The notes: a model not told the origin generated them from the letters alone. A stretch of 64,000 nt of DNA from an uncultured Bacteroidota bacterium (GCA_902793295.1 CADBDA010000011.1:1-64000), one strand, 5' to 3'. Positions 15,988 to 25,371 are shown, counted from the stretch's first letter. Program-made: numbers and translations.

Positions 15988-18798
15988 TCAGAATTCACGG
16001 AAATAAACCGTCACGCCGCTGCTGGCGGTGCCGCGCTTGGTTTGGCTGTTGCCGAAGCCGGAAATGGCAACGCGGTCTGCTTCTATTCCTTTGGAAATCA
16101 ATCTGTTTTTTATCTCTTTGCCTTGTGCTTGCGAACGCTTGAAACAGGTGGCGTCGTCGGTGCCGTCCACATGGATGAGGAATTCGACGGCCAGGGCGCT
16201 GTTGCGTTGCAGAAAATCGGCCAGATGGTCTATTTCGGCTAGGGCATAGGGCGTCAGGGTGCTGCCGTCGTCTGCAAAATCGATGCAGGGAAGGGCCATC
16301 GGTTTGTCGGATGCGGTCAATTCCAGCAGTTGTGCGGCTTCGTAGGCGACAGGTTCAATCTGTTGGGTCTTGCCGGGCGTGAAGCGGATGCCGGGCATGT
16401 AGAGCCCTGCACACTGCGCCAGCAGGATGTATTGCTTGTTGCTGTAGAACGATGATTTCCACACGCCTTGCTGCTCCACATTCTGACGCTCGACAATCTT
16501 CTTTTGTCTGGCCATGTCGTAGAGGTCGAAGGTGTAGCCCACAGCCGTGCTTTTGACGTTGATGGTCTTGAATTGGTTGTTGATGGTGTGAATGGCAGCA
16601 ACTTGGAAACTTCCGTAATGTCCTTTGGCATTGGAACAGAGGGTCAGGTGCTTGCCGTCGGCGTCGAGCACGGCGGAGTATTCGTTGAATCCGGTATTGG
16701 TCTCCTTGCCGTAGTTGGTGGGTTTGGCCCAGTGCACCCAGTCGTTCACGTCGTCGCGAGTGGTGTAGTAGAGGTCGCCATAGCCGAGACCGCCGCGTCC
16801 GTCGGTGATGAAATAGAGCGTCTTCAGGTCGCTGCTGATGCTGGGGCTGCATTCCATGTATTGGCTGTTGACATGGAATCCCAGGTTGACGGGTTCGCCC
16901 CATCCCTTGGCGGTCAGCGGTACGAAGTAGATGTCGGATGCCAGAGCCGTGTCGCCGTGGAATTTGCTGCGGGAGAGCTGCATGTTGTATCCGCCGGGAC
17001 GGTCTGATGCCAGCAGCATGCCGCTGCTGTCGGGCAGCATGTAGGCGTCGTAGTCGTTGTATGGGCTGTTGACGGGTTCGGGCAGCTGTAGTGCGGTCCA
17101 TACGTCATCGTGCAGTTCGGCCATCAGTATGTTGCCGTTTTGTCCCAGCAGCATTTTGCGGCCGCCGTCGTAGAAGCTGTAGATGTGGAGCCCCCGATTC
17201 TCCAGATTCGTGAATCGGGCCTTGCCGATGGCGCGCCACTGTCCGCCTTTTTTGTTGTCGACAAATTGTGCCACATAGATGACGTCGGCGCCCTCGCTGA
17301 GGCGATGGTAGTAGAGGTGGCGTCCGTCTGGATGGCGCACGGGGTGCATCATGTCGTAGACGGGAACAACCATAGTGGTGGGGGTGAGCCTTTTGTCTTC
17401 GGGAGCGCTGACAATGGATTTCAGCTCCGCGACCTCGTCTACGCAATAGTTGCCGAAACTGATGTCGAATTTGTTGATACGCTCGGGAATCTTGCTCCAG
17501 CTGCGCGAGGCGATGAGTTGCTGCATGGTGCGCTGCAGGGCCACAAACGATATCTTTTTCCCAGTGAGGTAGAGTATTTTCGTCTTCCATGCGCCGAAAT
17601 CCTCTTCGCGGAAGGGCATGTTGACATCGTATTGGTCGCGCCGGTCGGCAGCGGCCAGGTCGTCTTCCACGGCGGTGCGGTAGGGGAAATCGGGATGTAC
17701 TTCAATGAAGTGCTCGATGGGGGCGCGGTTGCCTTCCTCGGTATACCATTTGTAGTACTGCAAGTAGATGTCGTTGTATTTCACATCCAACGGGAATTCT
17801 TCCATGTAAATCTTCAGGGCGCGGATGTCGCGTTCCTCGGTGATCATGGCGCGAAGACGTTCCATGGCTTTGTCGGCCAAAGCGTTGTCGGGATTGTCGA
17901 TGGCAAAGTCGGCATATTCGCGCGGCGTGGTGAGGGCGTTGAATTCCTGTAGCAGTATCTCGTCCATCTTGTTGAGGACCAGGGTGTACTCGTCGCTTCC
18001 GGAATAGCGGTTCAGGAAGTCGTGATAGGCTTTGGGTGTGGGGGCTATTTGTAGTTGGTGGTAGGCGATGGCGCTTTTCTTGGCGGTGGCTGTGCGTTGC
18101 ACTGCGGGGACGTCCAGAAAGCCGTCCAGCAGCGTGTCCACCTGCCCTTCGCGTTGGGCTGTGGCGATGCGTTCCGACGCCAGTCGGCTCATCTCTCGCT
18201 CGGCGGCTTCGCTTTCCAATGTGGAGGGATAGTTGGTGTAAATTTCCTTATAGGCGGCCATGGTGTTGGTGCGCTGTGCCTGCAGGTAGCGCGAATGGAC
18301 CTGTCGGCCTTCCACCAGTCGCATCACCGTGGGGTCGTCCTTGAATGCTGTGGTATAGCTTTCCAGCACGGCGTCGCTGATCATCGCTTCACTCGAGAGC
18401 TCTTGTACTACAAGGGCGACAATCGCTTTCTTCTGCTCCCGTACCGTGGCCAGTGTGATCTTTTGCTTGATGAGGCGGTTCACCTCCTTGAACATGCTGC
18501 GGTCTTCGATGATGGTGATGTACTGCTTCTCGGCAAAGGTGATGTACTTCATCGCCTGCGCATAGTTGCGCTGGGGGTTGAGCGTGTCGCAGAAGAAATC
18601 GGCCAAAGCCACGTTGTGGGCCACGTTGTCGGGGTCCTTGACGTACTGCTTGTAGCGTTGCGTATAGAGTTTCGAATAGTAGGCGTTGTCTTTCGTCTCG
18701 TCGTCCTGGGCTGTTGCAGGCTGTGCACCTAGCAGCAGTGCCAGCAGCAGCACCGGCCAGGACAGGCGCGAAACGTGCTTTGCGGTTGTTGCTGACAT
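15988..18798 (-). CDS. Large PD40-repeat / OmpA-family envelope protein
   Basis: 936 residues from MSATTAKHV, with a signal peptide ending near QPATAQ. The N-terminal half (about 25-480) is helical and repeat-like. The middle holds PD40/WD40-like beta-propeller blades (NSQYMECSPSISSDLKTLYF, followed by TDGRGGLGYGDLYYTTR). The last ~90 residues are an OmpA-like peptidoglycan-binding domain (SALAVEFLIHVDGTDDATCF ... NRLISKGIEADRVAISGFG). This order recalls PorE and gliding/T9SS OmpA-PD40 proteins, but no other secretion genes are adjacent. It is the last gene of the yitT run, 7 bp after the gene upstream. An upstream ATG (18861) would overlap that gene and precede the signal peptide. Confidence 0.82.
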   Translation of the reverse strand: MSATTAKHVSRLSWPVLLLALLLGAQPATAQDDETKDNAYYSKLYTQRYKQYVKDPDNVAHNVALADFFCDTLNPQRNYAQAMKYITFAEKQYITIIEDRSMFKEVNRLIKQKITLATVREQKKAIVALVVQELSSEAMISDAVLESYTTAFKDDPTVMRLVEGRQVHSRYLQAQRTNTMAAYKEIYTNYPSTLESEAAEREMSRLASERIATAQREGQVDTLLDGFLDVPAVQRTATAKKSAIAYHQLQIAPTPKAYHDFLNRYSGSDEYTLVLNKMDEILLQEFNALTTPREYADFAIDNPDNALADKAMERLRAMITEERDIRALKIYMEEFPLDVKYNDIYLQYYKWYTEEGNRAPIEHFIEVHPDFPYRTAVEDDLAAADRRDQYDVNMPFREEDFGAWKTKILYLTGKKISFVALQRTMQQLIASRSWSKIPERINKFDISFGNYCVDEVAELKSIVSAPEDKRLTPTTMVVPVYDMMHPVRHPDGRHLYYHRLSEGADVIYVAQFVDNKKGGQWRAIGKARFTNLENRGLHIYSFYDGGRKMLLGQNGNILMAELHDDVWTALQLPEPVNSPYNDYDAYMLPDSSGMLLASDRPGGYNMQLSRSKFHGDTALASDIYFVPLTAKGWGEPVNLGFHVNSQYMECSPSISSDLKTLYFITDGRGGLGYGDLYYTTRDDVNDWVHWAKPTNYGKETNTGFNEYSAVLDADGKHLTLCSNAKGHYGSFQVAAIHTINNQFKTINVKSTAVGYTFDLYDMARQKKIVERQNVEQQGVWKSSFYSNKQYILLAQCAGLYMPGIRFTPGKTQQIEPVAYEAAQLLELTASDKPMALPCIDFADDGSTLTPYALAEIDHLADFLQRNSALAVEFLIHVDGTDDATCFKRSQAQGKEIKNRLISKGIEADRVAISGFGNSQTKRGTASSGVTVYFREF

Positions 18799-18805
18799 GA
18801 TGCAA

Positions 18806-19318
18806 TCAGTTTGCTTTGATGGAGTTGAGTATCGAGAGGAACATCTCGTCGAATTCGTCATAGGTGTCTAGCAGGGTCTCCAGTCGTATCTCTATCATGG
18901 TGTTCTTCTCCTTTATGTAGACCATACGGAATTCGTAGTCTTTCTTGTCGCTGGGACTGGTGTATGCACCCAAGTAACCCATACTGCCGTCGTCGTAGGT
19001 GTATTCGTCAAGCGACTGGAAGGGCTGCGTCAGCGAACGCTGGTAGATCAGGTCGTATATGCTGCCGGTGAAGTGCTTGCGGACGTAGATGCGCATGTAG
19101 GGTAGCGTGGTGTCGCCCGTCGAACTGACCACATAGTGGCCCGAATAGCAGTACAGGTATACGTTGGTGTTCTTGTCCACGGTGGTCGTCTCCAGATAGC
19201 GCCAGTCGTTGTTCGGGAATGTGAAGCTGTACGAGGTGCCGGGAATTTTGATTTGGGCCGAAGCCAGACAACTGAGGGTCAGAAGAAGCGTCAGTATAAG
19301 TGTCTTTTGTATTTTCAT
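18806..19318 (-). CDS. Small secreted protein of unknown function
   Basis: 170 residues with a clear signal peptide (LILTLLLTLSCLASAQ). The mature part starts IKIPGTSYSFTFPNNDWRYL and ends DEFDEMFLSILNSIKAN, a pattern seen in small periplasmic proteins of the PsbP/DUF1795-like sort; this likeness is only suggestive. It lies 16 bp after the glycosyltransferase gene and 7 bp before the PD40/OmpA gene, so it probably works in the envelope with the latter. Confidence 0.7.
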   Translation of the reverse strand: MKIQKTLILTLLLTLSCLASAQIKIPGTSYSFTFPNNDWRYLETTTVDKNTNVYLYCYSGHYVVSSTGDTTLPYMRIYVRKHFTGSIYDLIYQRSLTQPFQSLDEYTYDDGSMGYLGAYTSPSDKKDYEFRMVYIKEKNTMIEIRLETLLDTYDEFDEMFLSILNSIKAN

Positions 19319-19334
19319 CTTGTGGCGATTTTTT

Positions 19335-20540
19335 TCAGGATAACGTCTTTTGTCGAATTTTATTGTAGAAGTCCACCAGCCTTTGCGTCAGCGCTTTGTT
19401 GCTGTAGTCCTCGTCCACGAGGCGGTAGGCGTTGTCGGCTATGCGGTTGCGCAGCTCGGGGTCCGACAGGCAGCGCTTTATTTGGTCGACAAACTGCGTC
19501 GGCGTGTCGGCAATCAGCAGGTGCTCGCCGTCGGTGTATCGTATGCCTTCAGCGCCGGTGTGCGTGGTGATGACCACTTTGCGCTGCGACATGGCTTCGA
19601 TGATTTTCACCCGGATGCCGCTTCCGGCCAATAGGGGCACCACGTTGAGCTGCTTGGAGGCAATGAAGTAGGCCGCGTCTGGCACTTCGCCTACAACCAC
19701 CACGTTCTCGCTCTGCAGCTGCATCAGGTCATCGGGCATCTTGCGCCCGGCCAGATAGAGCTTCACCTGAGGAAGCTCGTTGTGGATGAGCGGCCACACC
19801 TCTTTCAGAAACCAGCGCACGCCCTCTTCGTTAGGACGCCAGTCCATCGAGCCGATGTGGAACAGCGAGTAGGGCTCTTCGCACACATCGGCTATGGTTT
19901 CGGGAACGATGCCGAAGGGTATGTCGGTGATGGGTCGGCGGCAGCCTTCTTTTTTCAAGCACTCGGCATCGTTGGCGGTGATGCAGGCAACGCCGTCAAA
20001 GTCGTTCACCCGCTCCAGTTCGTAGACGCGCAGCGCCAGCGCCAGCTTCTTCAGGTACCATCGCTTCAGCGGTCTGCGCGTGCCCTTGGCAATCTGTTGC
20101 CAGATGTGGTGCTCCACATTGTGGGCTCGCAAAACGATGACGGCAGCGCTGTACTTTCGTATGGTGGGTAGATAGGGCGCCAGAAAGATGCTCTCCATGT
20201 GCACAACGTCAAACTCCTCGTGTTGCAGTATCTCGGTCAGCTTCTCTCGGAAGTCGGTGCTGATGTAACGCTTCACATGGTACGACTCGCCGCAAAGCAG
20301 CGCCACGGCGGCCTGAAACGGATGGATGCTCAGGTCTATGTGCACCGACTCCATGTGCGTCTGCTGCCAGTAGCTGTCGGGGATGGCCTCGTGCCTGACG
20401 GGGTGCTTGTCGCTGCTCACGGTGAGCACCTTCACACTGTGGCCTGCCGCCAGCAGCCCCTGGGTGACGCTGTCCATGGCCAGCGTGCCGCCGTCAACGG
20501 GCGGGTAGGGGGGCTTGATGCACAATTGCAGTATCTTCAT
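19335..20540 (-). CDS. Glycosyltransferase family 4-like protein
   Basis: 401-residue GT-B glycosyltransferase. The N-terminal acceptor domain begins MKILQLCIKPPYPPVDGGT with the Gly-rich loop; the C-terminal domain holds SKQLNVVPLLAGSGIRVKIIEAM and the GAEGIRYTDGEHLLIAD nucleotide-sugar region, including the usual Glu. Donor and acceptor are unknown; candidates are LPS or exopolysaccharide sugars. It is downstream of yitT (35 bp) rather than in the polysaccharide locus at 36-53 kb, which itself lacks such enzymes, so a link between the two is possible but unproven. Confidence 0.87.
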   Translation of the reverse strand: MKILQLCIKPPYPPVDGGTLAMDSVTQGLLAAGHSVKVLTVSSDKHPVRHEAIPDSYWQQTHMESVHIDLSIHPFQAAVALLCGESYHVKRYISTDFREKLTEILQHEEFDVVHMESIFLAPYLPTIRKYSAAVIVLRAHNVEHHIWQQIAKGTRRPLKRWYLKKLALALRVYELERVNDFDGVACITANDAECLKKEGCRRPITDIPFGIVPETIADVCEEPYSLFHIGSMDWRPNEEGVRWFLKEVWPLIHNELPQVKLYLAGRKMPDDLMQLQSENVVVVGEVPDAAYFIASKQLNVVPLLAGSGIRVKIIEAMSQRKVVITTHTGAEGIRYTDGEHLLIADTPTQFVDQIKRCLSDPELRNRIADNAYRLVDEDYSNKALTQRLVDFYNKIRQKTLS

Positions 20541-20575
20541 GGCTGACGCTTATATGGAGTGGTGGGCAGCGGGGT

Positions 20576-21535
20576 TTATTCTTCAGGCAGCGCCTTGAAT
20601 CCGTAACCCATAATCTCCGAACTCTCTATCACGTTGACAAAGGCGTTGGGGTCCAGCTGGCGCAGGTTGGATTTCAGTTTCACCAGGTCGCCACGGTCGA
20701 GGGTCACATAAATCATCTTGCGCTCATGGCCTTGATACAGACCCTGTCCCGGGAAGCAGGTGCCGCCGCGTTTCAGGTCGTTCAGTATGTAGTTCTTCAC
20801 CTCGTCAATGTGCTCGGTGATGATGAAGCAGGTCTTGTAGCTGCTTACGCCCTCGACAACCAGGTCGATGATCTTGCTTTCGATGAAGATCAGGATGATG
20901 GAGTAGATGGGCAGGCGGATGTCGCCAAAGGCCACAAAGGTGGTCAGCGAAATGCAGCTGTCAACAATCAGCACCAGCACGCCAAGCGAAATCTTGGTGT
21001 ATTTGTGGATGATCATCGAAATGATGTCGCTGCCGCCGGAGGTTGCGCCGGCACGGAAAATCAGACCGATGGCCACGCCGTAAATCAGACCTGCCACCAC
21101 GGTGTTCAGGAAGAAGTCGGGGAGGAAGTATTTCTCTATGGCGTTGTCGCCCGAACCGATGGTGTAGGACAGGAAGCCGGTGAGACCCTCGCTGGCGTCG
21201 TAAAGTCCCTCATGAATCACGGGAGCATAGCCCCAAGTGCTTTCCAGCACATAGGTGAATAAGGGTATCAGTATCACCGAAGTGACAGTCTTGATACCGA
21301 AACGGGGACCCAGTATCCATGTGCCGATAATCATCAGCGGGATGTCCATACAGATACCGGCAACCGATATCTTCCAATCCCACAGCGCGTGGAACACGTT
21401 GGCCAGACCGTACACACCGCCAGGAGCCAGACGGTAGGGGTTCACAAACATCACATCGCCCACAGCAAACAGCAAGCTGCCCAAGGCAACCAAGGCGTAG
21501 GCTATAATCTCATCTTTTACACTGACTTTCTTCAT
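20576..21535 (-). CDS. YitT family membrane protein (DUF161 + DUF2179)
   Basis: 319 residues. About six hydrophobic helices in the first 220 residues (ALVALGSLLFAVGDVMFV; VVAGLIYGVAIGLIFRAGAT; GVLVLIVDSCISL) form the YitT membrane domain, with the family signature GATSGGSDIISM. The last ~90 residues are a soluble DUF2179 domain (CFIITEHIDEVKNYI ... ERKMIYVTLDRGDLVKL). Function of the family is not established. It is the first gene of a four-gene minus-strand unit, 67 bp downstream of its -7 box. Confidence 0.9.
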   Translation of the reverse strand: MKKVSVKDEIIAYALVALGSLLFAVGDVMFVNPYRLAPGGVYGLANVFHALWDWKISVAGICMDIPLMIIGTWILGPRFGIKTVTSVILIPLFTYVLESTWGYAPVIHEGLYDASEGLTGFLSYTIGSGDNAIEKYFLPDFFLNTVVAGLIYGVAIGLIFRAGATSGGSDIISMIIHKYTKISLGVLVLIVDSCISLTTFVAFGDIRLPIYSIILIFIESKIIDLVVEGVSSYKTCFIITEHIDEVKNYILNDLKRGGTCFPGQGLYQGHERKMIYVTLDRGDLVKLKSNLRQLDPNAFVNVIESSEIMGYGFKALPEE

Positions 21536-21571
21536 GTCTTTTCTTTGCTATTGTATTTGTTATTAATTATT

Positions 21572-21579
21572 TATCTTTG
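21572..21579 (+). promoter_or_regulatory. -7 promoter box for the 21769 lipoprotein gene
   Basis: TATCTTTG on the plus strand. The start codon is about 190 bp downstream, giving a long leader. The box lies inside the expected transcript from the opposing promoter at 21603-21610. Confidence 0.6.
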
Positions 21580-21602
21580 TTTTTCGGCTTTCAAACGAAT
21601 TG

Positions 21603-21610
21603 CAAAATTA
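21603..21610 (-). promoter_or_regulatory. -7 promoter box for yitT
   Basis: Minus strand reads TAATTTTG followed by C, matching TAnnTTTGc, 67 bp before the yitT start. It faces the plus-strand box at 21572-21579. Confidence 0.65.
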
Positions 21611-21768
21611 CTAAAATAGAGCGGATTGACAAATTTTTTGTCCTTCAACTACGCAATATTTTCTCTGCTCCCACGTTTCAAACTCATCTGGCAAACAACC
21701 AAGAGCAATCCCGACAGGATCAAACAGTTCAACGCATCAATATAAAACAACCATTCATCAAACCTCCC

Positions 21769-22611
21769 ATGAAATTCCTACGTATCCCCATCTTTCTCAC
21801 AACGCTTGCCCTTCTCTGCTCCTGCAGCAGTGACCTCTACTACGCCAACAGTTTCCTGTCCAAGTTCCGCAAGGGCAAGGACAGTGCTGTCGAACAAATC
21901 TATGTCTCCTTGCCCAAGGAAGTTATCCATACCAACAGCTCTCTGAATAGCGTCGCCGGATTCTCCCTGATGAGCGAGCAGCAGCAGGATTCCGTCATCG
22001 CGTCGCTTACGGCCATTCTCGACAAGGTCGACGACAGCCTTTTCCTTGACCAGTTCAACAAGGCTTTCCTCTTCACGCTGAGCCGCACCCGCATCCCGAT
22101 TGTCCTTGTCGGAGATCCTTCCCAGCTGCCTGTCGCCGACGACAGCCATTTCACTATCGATGTCGCCCAAATCGAAGCCGAGGAATACCTGCAGCCCACA
22201 CGTAGCGATTTCCGAACCAAGAAGGGTATGTACTATGCTTATGACTACAATTTGCGGCATTTCGCCACCCATGTCTGGCTCCGCTTGGATGCACGCGACA
22301 GCAACGATGTCCTGTACTTCAAGAACGACGAAATTGCTGAGGATTTTCAAGGAACGGTCAAATCCATCAAGGACGGCAAGGCCACTATGCAGACCCAGTT
22401 CCATCGCATCGATGTCAACGACGCCTACCGCATGGCCCGCAGGCTCGGCTCGGCTTGTGCCACCCTCTATGTCGAAAAGCTCCTCGCCGAGTATGTCTGC
22501 CGTGCCAAGGGAACTAACGAGTCCTATTTTTATTACAACCCCGGCTACAATGCCATCGAGGAGGTGATCCCATACGACGAAGGCATCAAACAAAGTTTCG
22601 AGAAAATGTGA
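21769..22611 (+). CDS. Lipoprotein of unknown function, 280 aa
   Basis: 280 residues from MKFLRIPIF. Lipoprotein signal: hydrophobic FLTTLALLCSC with the second Cys of LCSC as likely lipidation site, followed by SSDLYYANSFLSKFRKG. No known domain is recognised; the body is mixed alpha/beta with no repeat. An upstream in-frame ATG at 21577 would add 64 residues before the signal and is rejected, because the -7 box at 21572-21579 overlaps it. Single-gene unit; neighbours on both sides run the other way. Confidence 0.75.
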   Translation: MKFLRIPIFLTTLALLCSCSSDLYYANSFLSKFRKGKDSAVEQIYVSLPKEVIHTNSSLNSVAGFSLMSEQQQDSVIASLTAILDKVDDSLFLDQFNKAFLFTLSRTRIPIVLVGDPSQLPVADDSHFTIDVAQIEAEEYLQPTRSDFRTKKGMYYAYDYNLRHFATHVWLRLDARDSNDVLYFKNDEIAEDFQGTVKSIKDGKATMQTQFHRIDVNDAYRMARRLGSACATLYVEKLLAEYVCRAKGTNESYFYYNPGYNAIEEVIPYDEGIKQSFEKM

Positions 22612-22877
22612 CGTGACTACTCTCGTTTGCCCTCGCTTGACCTGCATGGTTGTGGGATTGCGTGATTGATCGGACCGTTTTTTTACCGTTATTTTTGGAC
22701 TTTGGTCGATGCATTTCACTTTGGATGTGTCTTGGATCGATGTGCCCTTTTACCTATAAACTTTAAGGTTGATAACTCCAAGTGCGTCTGTATGTCCGCT
22801 CCCCAACCATACGACGAATGCAAAAACAACAGCTCCTTTGATGGGATTTCTCCTTCGCATTTGTCGGATGAAACCAT
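22612..22877. other. Intergenic stretch without a recognised gene
   Basis: This gap lies between the 3' ends of the convergent lipoprotein and T9SS-protein genes. Apart from the terminator that follows it I see no RNA gene, promoter box or repeat. Short frames here have no protein-like features. Confidence 0.5.
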
Positions 22878-22906
22878 AAAAAAGCGGCGACCTGATGGCC
22901 GCCGCT
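22878..22906 (-). terminator. Rho-independent terminator of the T9SS surface protein gene
   Basis: On the minus strand AGCGGCG pairs with CGCCGCT around a short loop, followed by a run of six T. It starts about 87 bp after the stop codon at 22993. Confidence 0.8.
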
Positions 22907-22992
22907 ACACATATAAATGATAATAAAACCAACCGTAGTTAATGCCGGTCCTTACGCTGCCTTACGTGTGGCAGCGGTCAGGGATCGGTGTG

Positions 22993-25371
22993 TCAATGAC
23001 GCACCACGATTTTCTCCACTTCTTCATTCACGCGCAGCATGTAGATGCCGTTGGGCAGATGGGAGGTGGCAATCTGGATGGTGCTGCCATTGGCGATGAC
23101 GCTGCTGACGACTTCGCGTCCCGTCATGTCGTAAAGTCTGACACTGGCGGCATCTGCAGCGCCTGTATACACAACATTGATGTTGTCCACAGCGGGGTTG
23201 GGGTAGGCGCGGAATTGGGCCGTTTCTCTGTCGTCAATGCCCGTGGTGGCTTGGTTCAGCACGCCGATGCCGTCCAGGTCAAAGCCGGCGCTGTGGCTGA
23301 TGGTGGGGAAGGGATCGTTGATGATGTGTCCGAAGGCGTCATAGGTGCCGTATTGGGGGTCGATGCTGCCCACCACGTCAATGACGCGGATGTGGGTGAT
23401 GTTGTCTATGTCGACATTGGTGCTGTCGCGCAGCTCTTCCAGGTCGAACGGGGTGCCGTATCCGACACGGTATTTGCCGGCCAGATTGTTGATGAAGGTG
23501 GGGTCGACAGGACCATTGCCGCCAATCTGGACCTCGGTCTGCGTGAGCGACGTGGCAGGGAAGCGGACAAAGTTGACGCCGTCAGAACTGACTTCCACAA
23601 AGGCAAGCTCCAGGAAGCTGTCGCTGAACGAATTTTCGAATACGGCGAAATCATAGCCGTCACCGTTTTTGATGGGGTGGGCAAAGGTCAGCGTGGCACT
23701 GCCGCCATCGCCGAGGCTCACCACGTCGGTGGTGCTGGTGCTGGCGGCTCCGATGGCTTCGTTCTCTGTGCCGAAGGTCACTGAGGTTGCGTCGGGGTCG
23801 GAGAGGTTCTGCGATCCGCGAACAATGGTGCATCCTGTGGCCCAAGCCTTGATGCGGGAGTCGTTGTAGGCTATGGCGCTGCTGCCTTCTGTTCCTGCGG
23901 CGCCACAGAAGGGCCCTATTTCAGGTGTGGTGCTGGGAACGCTGACGGGGTAGATGGCATAAGGCCACACATTGGTGTAGTCCCAGTAGCTCCAGTCGGC
24001 TATCCAGGTGCTGTCGGTGACAACAGCCACACTGAGGTCGCCCCATTTGTAGAAGTCGCCGTCGTGCAGCATGTCGCTCATGCCCATACCGGCAACATGG
24101 TTCAGCAGGCTCCACCAGTAGTTGTCGGGGGTCACGCCGAGGGTGTCGTTGTCGGTGATGAAATTGATGTCGGAGATAAAGCCTTGATTGAGGATGTAGC
24201 TGAAGCGGGGGTCGGCGGCGGCGATGTCGTCCATCATCGTGGCGACAGAAACGCTCTCGCCGTTGAAATGATAGCCCCAGGCCAGTGCGGTGTCGGCCCA
24301 GTTGATGGCCATAACAACCTCGTTGCTGCCTTCGCCTACCCAGTAGAGGATGTCGGCAGCGGCGAATGATGCGTCAGTAATTGGGGGAACGCTTACGGGG
24401 TGGATGGTGTAGGGCCATACATTGGTGTAGTCCCAGTAGCTCCAGTCGGCCACCCAGGTGCTGTCGGTGACAACGGCCACGCTGAGGTCGCCCCATTTGT
24501 AGAAGTCGCCGTCATGCAGCATGTCGCTCATGCCCATACTGGCAACGTGGTTCAGCAGGCTCCACCAGTAGTTGCCGGGGGTCACGCCGAGGGTGTCGTT
24601 GTCGGTGATGAAGTTGATGTCGGAAAGGAAGCCTCCATTGAGTGAATAGCTGAAACGGAAGTCGGCGGCGGCGATGTCGTCCATCATCGTTGCGACAGAA
24701 ACGCTTTCGCCGTTGAAGCGGTAGCCCCAAGCCAATGCGGTGTCGGCCCAGTTGACGGCCATGACAACCTCGTTGCTGCCTTCGCCTACCCAGTAAAGGA
24801 CATCGTCGGCATCAATCGTGGCGTCCTCGGGGGTGTCGTCGCTGCTGCCGTTGGGATCTGTGGCGGCAATGGCGGTGGTCAGCGACCAAGAGCAGCTTTC
24901 GCTCGCTTCGATGACATCATTGTTTGCCACAGGGCAGTTGGGCCATGCGTAGGCGCCCCAATCGCCATTCTGGTAGTAGCACCACCATCCGATGTCGTCG
25001 GGATTGGGTTGCAGGTTCAGGGTTCCGTCATTGTATGCCATGCTGTTCATCAGGCTGCCGCTTATGGAGTATGAGAAGCGGCTGTCGTGTGCCACGATGC
25101 TGTCAAGCAGTCCTGTAGCAGTGGTCGATCCGTTCCAATGCACGCCCCAAGCAAGTGCCGTCGGGGTGGCGTTGTCGTCCCAGCCGATGATGACAATGGC
25201 TGAATTGCTGCCGGTTCCGACCCAGTACTGGATGTCGGATGCGGAAAAAGTGATTGTTTTGGCTCCATTTACGCCCTTGGCGCCATGAAGCGCATTGTTG
25301 CTTGCCTGCTGTGCGGCCGCTCCGCCGACAAGCATCAGTGTAAGACTAAGTGCTAATACTTTTTTTAGCAT
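22993..25371 (-). CDS. T9SS-sorted surface protein with three tandem modules, under B12 riboswitch control
   Basis: 792 residues. Signal peptide 1-20 (MLVGGAAAQ). Three related modules follow at about 40-175, 184-333 and 334-483, each opening with ADDVLYWVGEGSNEVVM-like and AWGYRFNGESVSVATMMDDI-like sequence; modules 2 and 3 are nearly identical and rich in Trp/Tyr/Asp. A distinct beta-rich domain covers about 487-700 (AYNDSRIKAWATGC, GDGYDFAVFENSFSDSFLEL). The last ~75 residues are a type A T9SS sorting domain (FRAYPNPAVDNINVVY ... LPNGIYMLRVN ... KIVVRH). Expected location is the cell surface or medium. The cobalamin riboswitch upstream makes a role in corrinoid capture likely; binding itself is inference. 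No btuB-type gene is adjacent. Confidence 0.85.
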   Translation of the reverse strand: MLKKVLALSLTLMLVGGAAAQQASNNALHGAKGVNGAKTITFSASDIQYWVGTGSNSAIVIIGWDDNATPTALAWGVHWNGSTTATGLLDSIVAHDSRFSYSISGSLMNSMAYNDGTLNLQPNPDDIGWWCYYQNGDWGAYAWPNCPVANNDVIEASESCSWSLTTAIAATDPNGSSDDTPEDATIDADDVLYWVGEGSNEVVMAVNWADTALAWGYRFNGESVSVATMMDDIAAADFRFSYSLNGGFLSDINFITDNDTLGVTPGNYWWSLLNHVASMGMSDMLHDGDFYKWGDLSVAVVTDSTWVADWSYWDYTNVWPYTIHPVSVPPITDASFAAADILYWVGEGSNEVVMAINWADTALAWGYHFNGESVSVATMMDDIAAADPRFSYILNQGFISDINFITDNDTLGVTPDNYWWSLLNHVAGMGMSDMLHDGDFYKWGDLSVAVVTDSTWIADWSYWDYTNVWPYAIYPVSVPSTTPEIGPFCGAAGTEGSSAIAYNDSRIKAWATGCTIVRGSQNLSDPDATSVTFGTENEAIGAASTSTTDVVSLGDGGSATLTFAHPIKNGDGYDFAVFENSFSDSFLELAFVEVSSDGVNFVRFPATSLTQTEVQIGGNGPVDPTFINNLAGKYRVGYGTPFDLEELRDSTNVDIDNITHIRVIDVVGSIDPQYGTYDAFGHIINDPFPTISHSAGFDLDGIGVLNQATTGIDDRETAQFRAYPNPAVDNINVVYTGAADAASVRLYDMTGREVVSSVIANGSTIQIATSHLPNGIYMLRVNEEVEKIVVRH
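23923..24822. repeat. 450-bp tandem duplication inside the T9SS protein gene
   Basis: Two consecutive ~450-bp copies (about 23923-24372 and 24373-24822) match almost base for base; for instance ATTGGTGTAGTCCCAGTAGC starts at both 23971 and 24421. They encode modules 3 and 2. The first module of the protein is much more diverged. Confidence 0.9.

Noticed and set aside
22666..22920. 84-codon plus-strand frame in the gap after the 21769 lipoprotein gene
   Set aside because: It runs through the terminator of the convergent T9SS gene, has no domain or signal and no promoter box.
23923..24822. 450-bp repeats considered as a mobile element or CRISPR-like array
   Set aside because: The repeats are in frame within one coding sequence and encode protein modules; there are no spacers, terminal repeats or transposase.
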